From assembly GCF_030867095.1 (NCBI RefSeq), contig NC_081828.1:3673001-3737000 (forward strand): a stretch of DNA of 64,000 bases, given 5' to 3'. Position numbers and translations under genes: made by a program. How positions within the stretch are numbered: position 1 is the first letter of the stretch; each line of letters starts with the position of its first letter. Of this stretch, positions 1 to 10,000 are shown piece by piece. Under the pieces are notes generated by a model that saw nothing but the letters and a program-made list of their open reading frames with translations, was not told the origin of the DNA and made no database searches. This DNA is from Alligator mississippiensis. Lineage: Eukaryota > Chordata > Crocodylia > Alligatoridae.

Positions 1-32
1 TTGTCAACAACAGCTGTCTGGCTCCAAAGGTT

Positions 33-180
33 ATGGACATAGAAATGGAGGGTGGGAAGGGAGCTCAGGAGGTCACATCTAGTCCAGCCCTTTACTCAAA
101 GCAGGACCATCCCCAACTATATCATCCCAGACAAGGCTTTGTCTACCCAGGTCTTCAAAACATCCAAGGATGGTTGATCT
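33..180 (-). mobile_element. CR1 LINE 3'-end fragment
   Basis: The stretch resembles the 3' tail of CR1 read on the minus strand: a CATAGAAAT-type end, then GGGTGGGAAGGGAGCTCAGGAGGTCACATCTAG-like text and a GCAGGACCA block. It carries no coding part that I can follow and is short and 5' truncated. Confidence 0.7.
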
Positions 181-202
181 CCTGGCTGGGTATATAGAAT
201 AA

Positions 203-312
203 AATCAGAGAATCATAGAAAATGGGGGTGGGAAGGGACCTCAGGAGGTCACATCCAGTTCAACCCTGTGCTCCAAGCAGGACCAGCCCCAACTGCGTCA
301 TCCCAGACATAG
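203..312 (-). mobile_element. CR1 LINE 3'-end fragment, second copy
   Basis: A second tail of the same CR1 subfamily starts 23 bases after the first, with AATCATAGAAAATGGGGGTG followed by the same GGAAGGGACCTCAGGAGGTCACATC text. Two tails side by side in the same orientation suggest either two insertions or a local duplication. Confidence 0.7.
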
Positions 313-2110
313 TACTAGGTCTCTTCTACAGACCAATGCCTGTCTTTTAATCTATTCTGTACTTCAGTTCCCCAAGAAGCTGAGGTAGGAATCGAAGTCA
401 GGTATCCCATATCCCAAGGTACAGACAAATAACATATTTATATGAGTGTCATTTACACCGGTTTGTGTGAACATGAAGCAGACAGATGACTATTTACAGA
501 GTGTGCTGCCTGCAGTAGCTGCTGTTACAGTGCTTGGCTATTATTTGATGGAAGAAAATGATAAGCACTTATTTCAGTTGAGCAAAGAGTTACCCTGGGA
601 AAAAAGCAACTAGAGCCGTGGGCCTATGCCTTATATGCTTGTGTAACTTGATTCTCAAAGGGTTAACTTTACCACAGAGGGTCATGGGTACAACCTGGGC
701 ATGGGGAGTCAGGGTTCAGGAACTGACAGTATGCAATACCAGAGGTGCAGGCCCTGAAGCTGAGGTTCAGAGTACCAGGTGTGGATCGGGTCTTAGTTAT
801 TGTGGCAAACATGGGAGGTCCCCAACCAGACACAGTGCTGGTCTCCCACTGCCTCTGGGCACACTGCCTGCCTCTCTCACCTGCCACGCCTTGTTGTTAA
901 GTAATTATGGTCTTAATGAGGCGGGAGGCCGCCCTTCGAGGCCCCTGATGTTTAAGAGCTGTAAGTACATGCTCCTATCACTCCTTAACATGTCCCATAC
1001 TTCATAGATGTTTCCAACAGCTGTGCTCTGATCTGGCCTGAGGCCGCGCCCAACTCAGCACAGTGTTAAGTCTCTCGTATTCTGCCTTATTATGGCCACA
1101 CTTGTACCACTTCCCTCTCACTGAGGCCTCTCACTCCACTGACTCTCGCCAGGTCTGTTTCAAACTGCTCATCCTGGGCCTCGCTCGTACTGCCCGTCCT
1201 TTCCCTGGGGCCACACTCACCCTGCCTTATCCCGGGGGGGGGTCCTCAGTCTTGAATCCCATAACTCCCTGGCCAGCAGGCATGCAGCCTTTTGGGTATC
1301 TCCCACTATCCTCATCTGAGCGAGCACTGGGCAGTTCGCAGAACACTGGTCTGATAGCCTCTGATCTCGCATTGGGTCACTCACCCAGATGCTCTCAATC
1401 AAGGGGCTCTTGACTTACCCTGTTGTTTCCCTGCTGCTCCTTCCCTGCCGCTGCTCCCCCACCTCCACCCCCATCAGCCTCAGGCCCACCTGCAGTCTCA
1501 GGCACTCGAAGGCTTACCTGGACCTAAGTCACTATTTTGATAGTGGGGTGACTCTCATGTATTTTTCAGGCAACATGCCAGGAAGGAAGTGAAATCAAGC
1601 AGTCTAGTGTAACCCCAGGTCTGTTTCAGGCTTGAGCAGTTAACTCTGGTCTTGGTCAAATTTGAACACGGCAAACACACATGCATTGTCCTATGCCAAG
1701 TTTTTGGATGAGTTCCTTCCAAGTTTGGTTTGACCTCTGGCCTCCTGGGGTGAGTGAACCCCAAAAAGCTATTAGACATATTCTGTTTTCAAGGGAGGAG
1801 CATATCCAGTAGAGCTTACTCCTCTGCTATTTCAGGATATGGTACTAATTATTTTACAGTGCCCAGTATAGTCCTGGGTCTTTTCCAATAGGACAACTTG
1901 GCTCTACCTCAAAAGGGTTTACTATCTAATTGGTTAATGTGCATGGCAGTCAGTCCACAGGTTCTCCCAAATTAGCCCATCCTGCTCTAGCTATCCTGGT
2001 AAGGACAGTCTGACTGGTCAGACACTAGTCCAGGGGAGCAGACACTGGTATGATGTGTGACAAAGTGTGAATTGGACATGCAATGAAGTGCAGCCCTACA
2101 CTGGCATCAG
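313..2110. other. No gene recognised (left flank)
   Basis: Both strands were read here. The open frames (for example 618-1007 plus and 1063-1413 plus) have no family-like motifs and no plausible splice structure, so I treat them as chance. There is a short C/G-run at about 1231-1240 and nothing else that I can name. Confidence 0.5.
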
Positions 2111-2327
2111 CAGGGATCCTGGCTTTCTCCGATAAAAAAAAATCCCCAATTTTCAGTTAAAAAGTAACCCCAAATTCACATATTTCCATAATTTAAATGA
2201 AACACCACTCATATAGAGATATACATATAGTGGTGTTTCATTTTAATCATGGAAAATGTGGATTTGGGGTTACTTTTTTAACTGAAAATTGGGGAGTTTT
2301 TTAAATTAGAGAAAACCAGGATCCCTG
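2111..2327. repeat. Long near-perfect inverted repeat (palindromic MITE-like)
   Basis: CAGGGATCCT at 2111-2120 pairs with AGGATCCCTG at 2318-2327. The arms continue inward through an A-run/T-run, an AATTTTCAGTTAAAAAGTAA-type block and a GAAACACCACT block to a roughly 20-base AT-rich loop near 2210-2230. Each arm is about 95 bases with few mismatches. This is the form expected of a fold-back MITE; I do not recognise the family. Confidence 0.8.
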
Positions 2328-2654
2328 GACATCAGTCACTTCACTGTGTCAGACTCCCTAGGAATTGAACCCAGGTCTTCTGGGATCATAGGTAGAGACC
2401 TGGGCTGTGGCACCACCAGACAGCAGTCTGGATGTTGGGATCAGTTCAACACAGGCCCTCCTATGAGGTTCCCCATGAAGAACCATGTGTGTGACTCAAG
2501 GGAACCAATGGGAAGCATGAACCCTTGATAGGAAGGTTATAAAAACACACCCACTTGCCTTGGGGCCTTTTTTGTCAACAGTGGTGGTAGCTTGGTGACA
2601 GCCTATGCCTGCTGCCATCCTGGCTGGAGAGAAAGATGGAGTGCAAAGCAGACA

Positions 2655-3132
2655 GAGGGATGCAGAGATCTCAAGAGGGTCCAGAGGAGGCCACTTGTAT
2701 GGTCAGGGGTCTGCAGGCAAGGCCCTACAAGGAGAGCCTGAGGGACCTGGATCTCTTCAGCCTTTGCAAGAGAAGGCTGGGAGGTGATCTTGTGGCTGCC
2801 TATAAATTCATCAGGGGAGGGCAGCAGGGAATAGGAGATGCTGTATTTACTAGGGCACTGCCTGGAGTAACTAGGAACAATGACCACAAATTGATGGAGA
2901 GCAGATTTAGGTTGGACATCAGAAGTAACTTCACAGTGAGGGTTGCCAGGATCTGGAATGGGCTTCCAAGGGAGGTGGTGCTCGCCCCTACCCTGGGGGT
3001 CTTCAAGAGGAGACTGGACAAGCACCTACCTGGGGGGTGCCTGACCCCAGTGCTCTTTCCTGCCTATGCAGGGGGTCGGACTCGATGATCTATTGAGGTC
3101 TCTTCCGACCCAAACATCTATGAATCTATGAG
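2655..3132 (+). mobile_element. CR1 LINE fragment (3' end of ORF2 plus tail)
   Basis: The plus strand encodes the typical C-terminal end of CR1 ORF2: RPYKESLRDLDLFSL, then KRRLGGDLVAAYKFI, FRLDIRSNFTVRVARIWNGL and PREVVLAPTLGVFKRRLD. It is followed by the GGTCGGACTCGATGATCTA tail and ends at CTATGAATCTATGA near 3132. The reverse transcriptase core is missing, so this is a 5'-truncated insertion. Confidence 0.93.
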
Positions 3133-3593
3133 TTAAAAAGTTTCCTGAGCAGTCACACAGCAATGCTTCCTACAATTGAAATACAACCCATCCTAAGCAG
3201 CAGAGCCATTGAAGGCTGGAGGGCTTTAGTGTGCTGCGGGGGCTGGGATTGACAAAGAGTTGACACACAATCCTCTCACCACCCCGGGCTCTTGAGCTGA
3301 CTGTGTTTCAGGAGGGATCAGGGAGCAAAGAAGAACGGATTGTCAGTCCTAGCCTCAGCAATGCATGAGTCTCCTAATAGTGTTGCCTCCCTAGAGCAGC
3401 CTGATGTTAATTCAACAGGTGTTAGGTAGTATGATCTGGAGATAGTCCTCACAGGAAAAGGCTTAATTTAGCGACACAAAAGCACTTTGCATGTTTCTTT
3501 ATTGTATGGAAGTTCGGATTCTAGTGCTTTAAGTGCAGTTAGCACACGCCAAGGATGCCGTGCGATCAGGCCCTGACTTGGCTAGTGCCCTCG
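3133..3593. other. No feature recognised
   Basis: This lies between the CR1 end and the target-site duplication of the next MITE. I see no coding pattern or known repeat in it. Confidence 0.4.
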
Positions 3594-3601
3594 CTGTAGA
3601 G

Positions 3602-3913
3602 CATTGCTTCTCAACCATTTTAGACTCCAGACACCCCTTGTTATTCTCAAGGTCCCCCTCAGAAAATGCCAGTTCTTCGCTTTCCCTCACTTTTTGACAG
3701 TGGGAAAGTAATAGAGCAATCCCTCTGTTGCACAGAACTCAGAAGGACCCCAGCAGGGAGAATGGCTTGGACACGGTGGGTTCCTATTTGTAATCTCTGG
3801 GTTTCTCTTGTGAATTGTGTGCAAGTGTTTGCACACCTAATAGTGCTAAGCCTGTGCGGCAGCCCTTATCACCCTTAAAAAGATCTCATGGCATCCCAGA
3901 CTGAGAATTGCTG
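3602..3913. mobile_element. hAT-type non-autonomous transposon (312 bp)
   Basis: The ends are imperfect inverted repeats of the hAT TTCTCAACC type: CATTGCTTCTCAACC at the left and CTGAGAATTGCTG at the right. The element is flanked by a perfect 8-bp target-site duplication CTGTAGAG (3594-3601 and 3914-3921), the size made by hAT transposases. There is no transposase coding region, so it moved in trans. Confidence 0.88.
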
Positions 3914-3921
3914 CTGTAGAG

Positions 3922-5479
3922 GAAATGAGTGAAAGCAGCACGTAGGATTTTCACTTCCAACCGTGGAAGAAGCCAACTGGCTCAAGGTGAAAGCACCACT
4001 GAATCTGGGGGAGAGAGTTGTGCATGCACAGGAGAGGGATGTGGTGTAGACAAAACACCTGCGTAAGCAACAGAGGTATTCTGCAGCGGCTCACAGAGCG
4101 ACCGAGACTCTCCCGAGTTTCCCTGGTGCATGCATGAGAACTGGCAGAGACGTGCGCCATTACTTCTAGCAGCCGGCTGTAGCAGGGAAATGCCAAGACA
4201 GAGAGCCCTGCCCCTGCTTAACTTAGCTCGGTGCCTCCCTTTCAAGGAATAGCAAGCAAGCCAGTGAAAGGGCAACTTCTATTCTTTAAAGGAAGGCATA
4301 TCAAGGCATCGCCAGGGTCTGAGCACCATCTTCGTTGCAGCCTGCTCAGAGCCCAGGCCCCCCAACCCTTTCTCCACGTTCATGCTGAGTAAAATAGAGG
4401 ATGTCTCCACCTCTCCACCACCAGTATCTCATTGCTCCTTTGCTTTGCTGAACCATCCTGCGTCTCTTATCAAATGCCACCTAGGTTGTTCCAGTGGGTG
4501 GGTGCCAGAGCACCAAGATACAGCCGAGGTCAGGCCTGAAGGATGAAGGTTGAGGAGATGATGTTTGGGTGGCAGACAACAGAGTGGCTGTCAACATGGT
4601 GACCTTCTGGACCCTGGAAAGGGGACACACTCACGTGGGAAGAAAGCTGCCGAGTTGCTCCTTTCAGCACTGGAGAAGCTGATGCCTCTCAGAGATACTC
4701 GTCTCTTCCAGACCCATTCCCTGTGGTGCAGGCCTGAAAGCCACCGTAGCAAAATGCTTAGCATAAGCCACTTCATTTTGTGCCTTGACATAACTAACAC
4801 CACTAACTAAAAGCAAAGCAAGTGGGTCATGGTCCACATCCGAAAGGAAAGTTGAATGAGGACGTGGCTTAGCAGTAGCAGAATGGAGATAGCAGCCTGA
4901 TAGAAAAACAGCCACGGTGAAAAATGACTGGTGGATATTTATGACATGGGACATACAGAAGAAATCTGTAAAAAAGTGTATGAAAACCTAGGAAAAAAAC
5001 TTAGAAGCTGGGGGAGAGTGATACACAGGGAAGAAACGAAACAATAGATACTCAAATCCCGGCGCGGTGATGGATGCCTGGCCAGGTGCACTCCTTGTAT
5101 TCATCCGAAGGCTTGCAGAAGAATATCCATGTTGACTGTTACTGCTTAGAAGCTGAGTGTTGTATTTAAAGCCTTGCTTAAATACTGGCATTGCTGAGAT
5201 ATTTAATAAATTAGGATTAAGAATGGAATAGTCTCACTGGCCCATTCTATTTCCATTCACCCCACCCCTGAACTAAGTTTAGTACAACTGTGGGCGGTCT
5301 GTGTGCTGGACATAGTATCTTCTCTAAAACTGCCTCTGCTACCTGCTTTCCCATCACCCCACCCTGTGACCTAGGGACCATTGTTGCAGCCAGCCTGTGA
5401 TCAACACATTTTTTTCTTCCTCCAAAATATTTTGTTGCCCATTCAGCCCCTATTTATTTTCCCCTTCCCCAGGCCAAGT
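3922..5479. other. No gene recognised
   Basis: Short open frames occur on both strands, but none shows family motifs or a consistent exon structure. The region is ordinary intergenic sequence as far as I can read it. Confidence 0.4.
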
Positions 5480-5720
5480 AACTCACGTGTGCCTGCATCA
5501 GGTCCCCCATTCCATGAGTTTCCCACGCTAGCTTTGTCCTCCCCTGCTCTGCCCATTGCTTTGGCTACATCACCCATCTTCAATCCCTTCGCTGGCTCCC
5601 TGTGCATGGTTTATCAAACTGAATCTTGCCTTTGCCTTCAAGGCTGCGTACCATGTAGTCTCACCTCCCCCCCAGACCTTGCTTTGGATAAATGGGATGG
5701 ATATATAGCTAGGGTGGCGG
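5480..5720 (+). mobile_element. Possible old LINE fragment (L2/CR1-like)
   Basis: The text around TTCAATCCCTTCGCTGGCTCCCTGTGCATGG, followed by CTTGCCTTTGCCTTCAAGGC, resembles the conserved C-terminal coding end of L2/CR1-clade LINEs (the HWLPV-like region). It is heavily decayed. The 191-residue open frame overlapping it is probably fortuitous. Confidence 0.35.
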
Positions 5721-6005
5721 TGTGCCCTTTGCACACCCATCACTTTAGTATCAGAGTTTCTCCTCCTTACTCTCCTAGAATAACTTTACCTGGTACTGTT
5801 ACCTCCCCAAGTGACAGCATCCAACACCAGCTGGGGACGATAGCTTGGACATTTCAAGGACCTGCATGCAATGCATTGGGTCAACTTCACTTCCTTTACT
5901 TCAGGTTTGTAGCGGCAGCAAGCTGGCTTTGCCCAAGAGACCTGCTCCCTACGTAGAGTAGATATGGGAACAGGTTGGCCTGGATATGCCCCTATTAAAA
6001 ATGCT

Positions 6006-6011
6006 TTTATT
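6006..6011 (-). terminator. Candidate polyadenylation signal AATAAA, copy A
   Basis: On the minus strand AATAAA lies about 0.9 kb after the stop codon at 6905. It is the first canonical hexamer I found downstream. It sits only about 40 bases inside the duplication edge and is kept in copy B. Use as the real 3' end is inference. Confidence 0.4.
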
Positions 6012-6070
6012 GACTGGTCTCTGTGGCTTCCCAGCTGGACTTGCAGTGACCAACCTCACCTGAAGATGGA

Positions 6071-6500
6071 GTACCGTATTCTCTGGCATACAACTTGCAC
6101 CCTTCCCCCCCCCAAACCACCTGGTGAAACTTGGGGTGTGCATTATTTGTGAGAAAACTGGATCCCAACGTGTCCAGAAATTTGGCAGTGCGGGGGCAGT
6201 AGCAGTGTTAATTGCCCTGATTTTAGGAGCTACGGGAAAACTGCCACTGCCCCCGTGCTGCCAAATGTCTAGGCCCTCAGCCAGATGACATGGTCCGGCA
6301 TGCCAGATTAGGTACACAGCCCTGGACACAGCACATGGCTCTGGACCCTCCATGCCCCTCCAATGCACAGAGCTGGCAGTCGGTGTGGGGGCAGACTCAG
6401 CTCCTTGTCTGCTGCTGCTCACTTTCTACAGGGAATATCTGTTTTTCTTCATCCTGCCTGTCAAAAACAAGGTGCATCCTCTATACCCCTGTAGGAAAAT
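6071..6500. mobile_element. MITE-like repeat with ACCGTATT termini, copy A
   Basis: The left end ACCGTATTCTCTGGCATACAA resembles an inverted form of the right end near GGAAAATACAC (about 6490-6500). An inner GGGGTGTGCATTATTTGTGAG block echoes the same family. Related ends occur near 7541-7570, 7957-8009, 21110-21215 and 27565-27960. I do not know the family name. Copies A and B differ here by about 3% plus a 57-bp length change. Confidence 0.5.
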
Positions 6501-6904
6501 ACACTAGTGGTATTTAGAGGAGTTATGAGAGAAAGCATAAAGCGAGTTGGAATTGGAGTCTCTGGTCTGCCACACGTTGGTCATATCCAGTTAGCTGGGC
6601 ATAGACCCCATTCCCCACCTCACAAGGGGTTGTTCTTAGGTGTAGTTAGTTGACGTGTCTAATTGCTATGGAGAACCTCAAATGAGAGACGTTAGCCAAG
6701 TGTGTATTAGTATATTAGCAGAGCGCGTGTCCCTGGAGAGCACCCAGGGAACAGAGCAGATAGACAAACGCTACCTCACCAACCAAAAGCAATCCTTGAG
6801 TTATTTAACCAGACAGACATTGTGCCCCTACGGGTTGAAACAGATGGATGCACTGAGGAGGAGGGTGGCCTTCTTCATCCTGTGCGCTGCGGTGTGCACG
6901 TTGT

Positions 6905-7033
6905 TCACAGATGCTTTTGCTTTCGTTGGGTCAGTCTCTCCACCTCCTTCATGAACCGAAGGCAGAGCTCCTCTTCCCATGGCAAAGCCACACACTGAAC
7001 TGCCAAGGGCAGCCCCACAGCTCCACAAGTAGC
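6905..7033 (-). CDS. FAAH: FAAH-like copy A exon 15 (residues 540-581, stop)
   Basis: It encodes ATCGAVGLPLAVQCVALPWE, then EELCLRFMKEVERL and a basic tail TQRKQKHL before TGA. The VGLP.AVQCVALPW.EELCLRFM.EVERL block is the FAAH C-terminus. The acceptor ends GGACAG. Confidence 0.94.
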   Translation of the reverse strand, partial: ATCGAVGLPLAVQCVALPWEEELCLRFMKEVERLTQRKQKHL

Positions 7034-10000
7034 CTGTCCATGGAAACACAAAGAAGGAAACAGCTTGACATCCGAAGTCAAGGCAAGGCGGAAGGCAACA
7101 CAAGCATCCTAAGGCCAGGCAGCTACAAACCTTCACAAGCAGCTTGTCATACCAGTCGTGATGGTATCCCTTGTAGCTCTTCAGTGCTTCCTCATCCTCT
7201 TCAGTCACTGTAGTGACGGGCACGACCCCGGCAGGGAAGTCCAAGAAGTTATGCAGAATAGTATAGCTCACAAGCACTGTAAAACAGAACGTGTTCAGGT
7301 CCTGATCATTACCTCTGCCGGAGAAATGACGCATTCCCCACTGGAAAATCATTCCTTTGGGGGAGGGAGCAATGACGGAGATATTGTAGGAGCACAACTG
7401 GAGCATGGCAGGAGCTCTAGATGGTAAAGGGTCCCTCGACCTCCATCTTCTCTTGTGGAATTCGCTACCTCCAAGGATAACACCTTCCCAGGACCCAACA
7501 TGCATCTTCCCTCCCCTCCCAAACCAGCTGCTATAAATTGGAATGCGCATTACATGTGAGAAATGCGGTAAGTGCAGTATCTGCCACTTACAAGGCAAAA
7601 GGGAAAGTACAGTTTACAGGGAGAAGAATGATAAGCAGACTCAGTTCATTAGCTGCTATGACTCAGGCTAAAAGCAGAGGTTGGATTTCCCCCAGGCCTT
7701 TTATTCCGGGATCCTACAGATGTACAAACTCATTGTCCCACTTTAAGCACCTGGGAAGAAGCACAATAGCCCTTTCCCCCCAGGATAGTCTGTGCTAATC
7801 CAAGTCAGTTGCCATTCAAGTTGTGTGTGTAAATCGCCTGGTTTGATGCAGGTCAAAGGCCAGGATGATCAGATCTGGGATAAACCCAAGGTCTGTTTTT
7901 AGCTTTATTTATTGGCTACAAGGAAATAGCTTGTCTTTCTTCTTTCATCCTTTCAAAACCGGGGTGTGTATCTTATTCTAAAGGCATGTTGTATGGCAGA
8001 AAATACGGTTCTTCTCTCAGCTACACTACTCTGTCCAAGTCCTAGGTTATGAGGATGGGGTATGGTATCTGTCCCCAAACCTATGCCATGCACAGAACAT
8101 TTTGCCCAGCATCAACAGTATTAAAGTACCACATCAAGCTGGAGAGGGTGAGCTATCACCAAAGCATCATGGGTAAAATTGTCAAAAGTGCCTAAGTGAC
8201 ATAGGAGCCCCCATTCCCATATTGGTTTAAGGACCTAATTTTAGAAGGTATTTTGGTGCCTCCCTGCTGCTAAGTGGGAAACAGTCCTGGATAGATCCCA
8301 GCTAAGTGGAGAGATGGGCTTAGGAAGTGTGGGGAGATAGGAGTGGAGATGAAGCTGAAAAGTGCTCTTCTATTATCTCCAGTGAACTGAAAGGCCATCC
8401 ATCCACAGGAAGCCTTAGAGCTCCTTGATCCACCCAAAGAGTCAGGACTGGACATGAGCCTCAAGTGCACCGGCACATTTCCTGCTCCATGAATTTATAC
8501 CTGAGAGTTTTGAAGGATATCCAGCCTTAAAAGCAGGGCCAAACATGGGACACAGCATCACATCCAGATCCAGCTTCCTCCAGTCAGCCATGAATTCTCT
8601 CTTATACTCCTAAGAGCCAAACATACAATCATAGAAACCGAGGGTGGGAAGGGAGCTCAGGAGGTCACATCTAGTCCAACCCCCTGCTCCAAGCAGGACC
8701 AGCCCCAGCTTGCTCATACCTGGAGTTGAGCTTCACTAGGATCAGAAAGATTGCTACCCAAAGAGTGCCCTTAAAATAACACCCCTCAGGTCAGATCAAA
8801 ACCTGACTCAAGAAGATGGCACGGTTCTTCTCAGACATTTCCCTATGAATTCAGATTGGAAGGGAAGGCAATGGCTTTCTTGCCATGCCTAAATGCTTAA
8901 CACAATGAAGCCCAAAAGTAACCAAGTCCTTTAGGCAAAATTGTAATGCAAGAAAAAAAGTGTGATCCATCAATTTTGTTCTTCACCTGTTTGTGAAGAA
9001 TCCCTCTTCCATTTAAAGGGCCCTTAGGGAACCTCACCCACCCAATTCAGTTTCCAGAAAGTAGTTTCAGCCCTACCAAAACCTATTAGCTAAACCAATA
9101 TGCTGCACTCTTATAGATTCATAGATGTTAGGGTCGGAAGGGACCTCAATAGATCATCAAGTCCGACCCCCTGCATAGGCAGGAAAGAGTGCTGGGTCTA
9201 GATAACCCCAGCTAGATACTCATCTAACCTCCTCTTGAAGACCCCCAGGGTAGGGGAGAGCACCACCTCCCTTGGGAGCCCGTTCCAGACCTTGGCCACT
9301 CGAACTGTGAAGAAGTTCTTCCTAATGTCCAATCTAAATCTGCTCTCTGCTAGCTTGTGGCCATTATTTCTTGTAACCCCCGGGGGCGCCTTGGTGAATA
9401 AATACTCACCAATTCCCTTCTGTGCCCCCGTGATGAACTTATAAGCGGCCACAAGGTTGCCTCTCAACCTTCTCTTGAGGAGGCTGAAAAGGTCCAGTTT
9501 CTCTAGTCTCTCCTCGTAGGGCTTGGTCTGCAGGCCCTTGACCATACGAGTGGCCCTTCTCTGGACCCTCTCCAGGTTATCCGCATCCTTCTTGAAGTGT
9601 GGTGCCCAGAATTGCACGCAGTACTCCAACTGCGGTCTGACCAGCACCCGATAGAGGGGAAGTATCACCTCCTTGGACCTATTCATCATGCATCTGCTGA
9701 TGCACGATAAAGTGCCATTGGCTTTTCTGATGGCTTCGTCACACTGCCGGCTCATGTTCATCTTGGAGTCCACTAGGACTCCCAGATCCCTTTCCACCTC
9801 TGTGCCACCCAGCAGGTCATTCCCTAGGCTGTAGGTGTGCTGGACAAAAAAAAAAAAGTGTGATCCATCAATTTTGTTCTTCAACTGTTTCTGAAGAATC
9901 CCTCTTCCATTTAAAGGGCCCTTAGGGAACCTCACCCACCCAATTCAGTTTCCAGAAAGTAGTTTCAGCCCTACCAAAACCTATTAGCTAAACCAAAATA

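Noticed and set aside
5381-5956. 191-codon open frame on the plus strand
   Set aside because: It is Pro/Ser/Phe-rich, has no domain pattern, and overlaps what looks like decayed LINE text; chance is more likely than a gene.
6828-7598. A 256-codon open frame as one exon
   Set aside because: It holds exon 14 in frame (7131-7276) flanked by intron; it continues past the donor in the wrong frame for exon 15.
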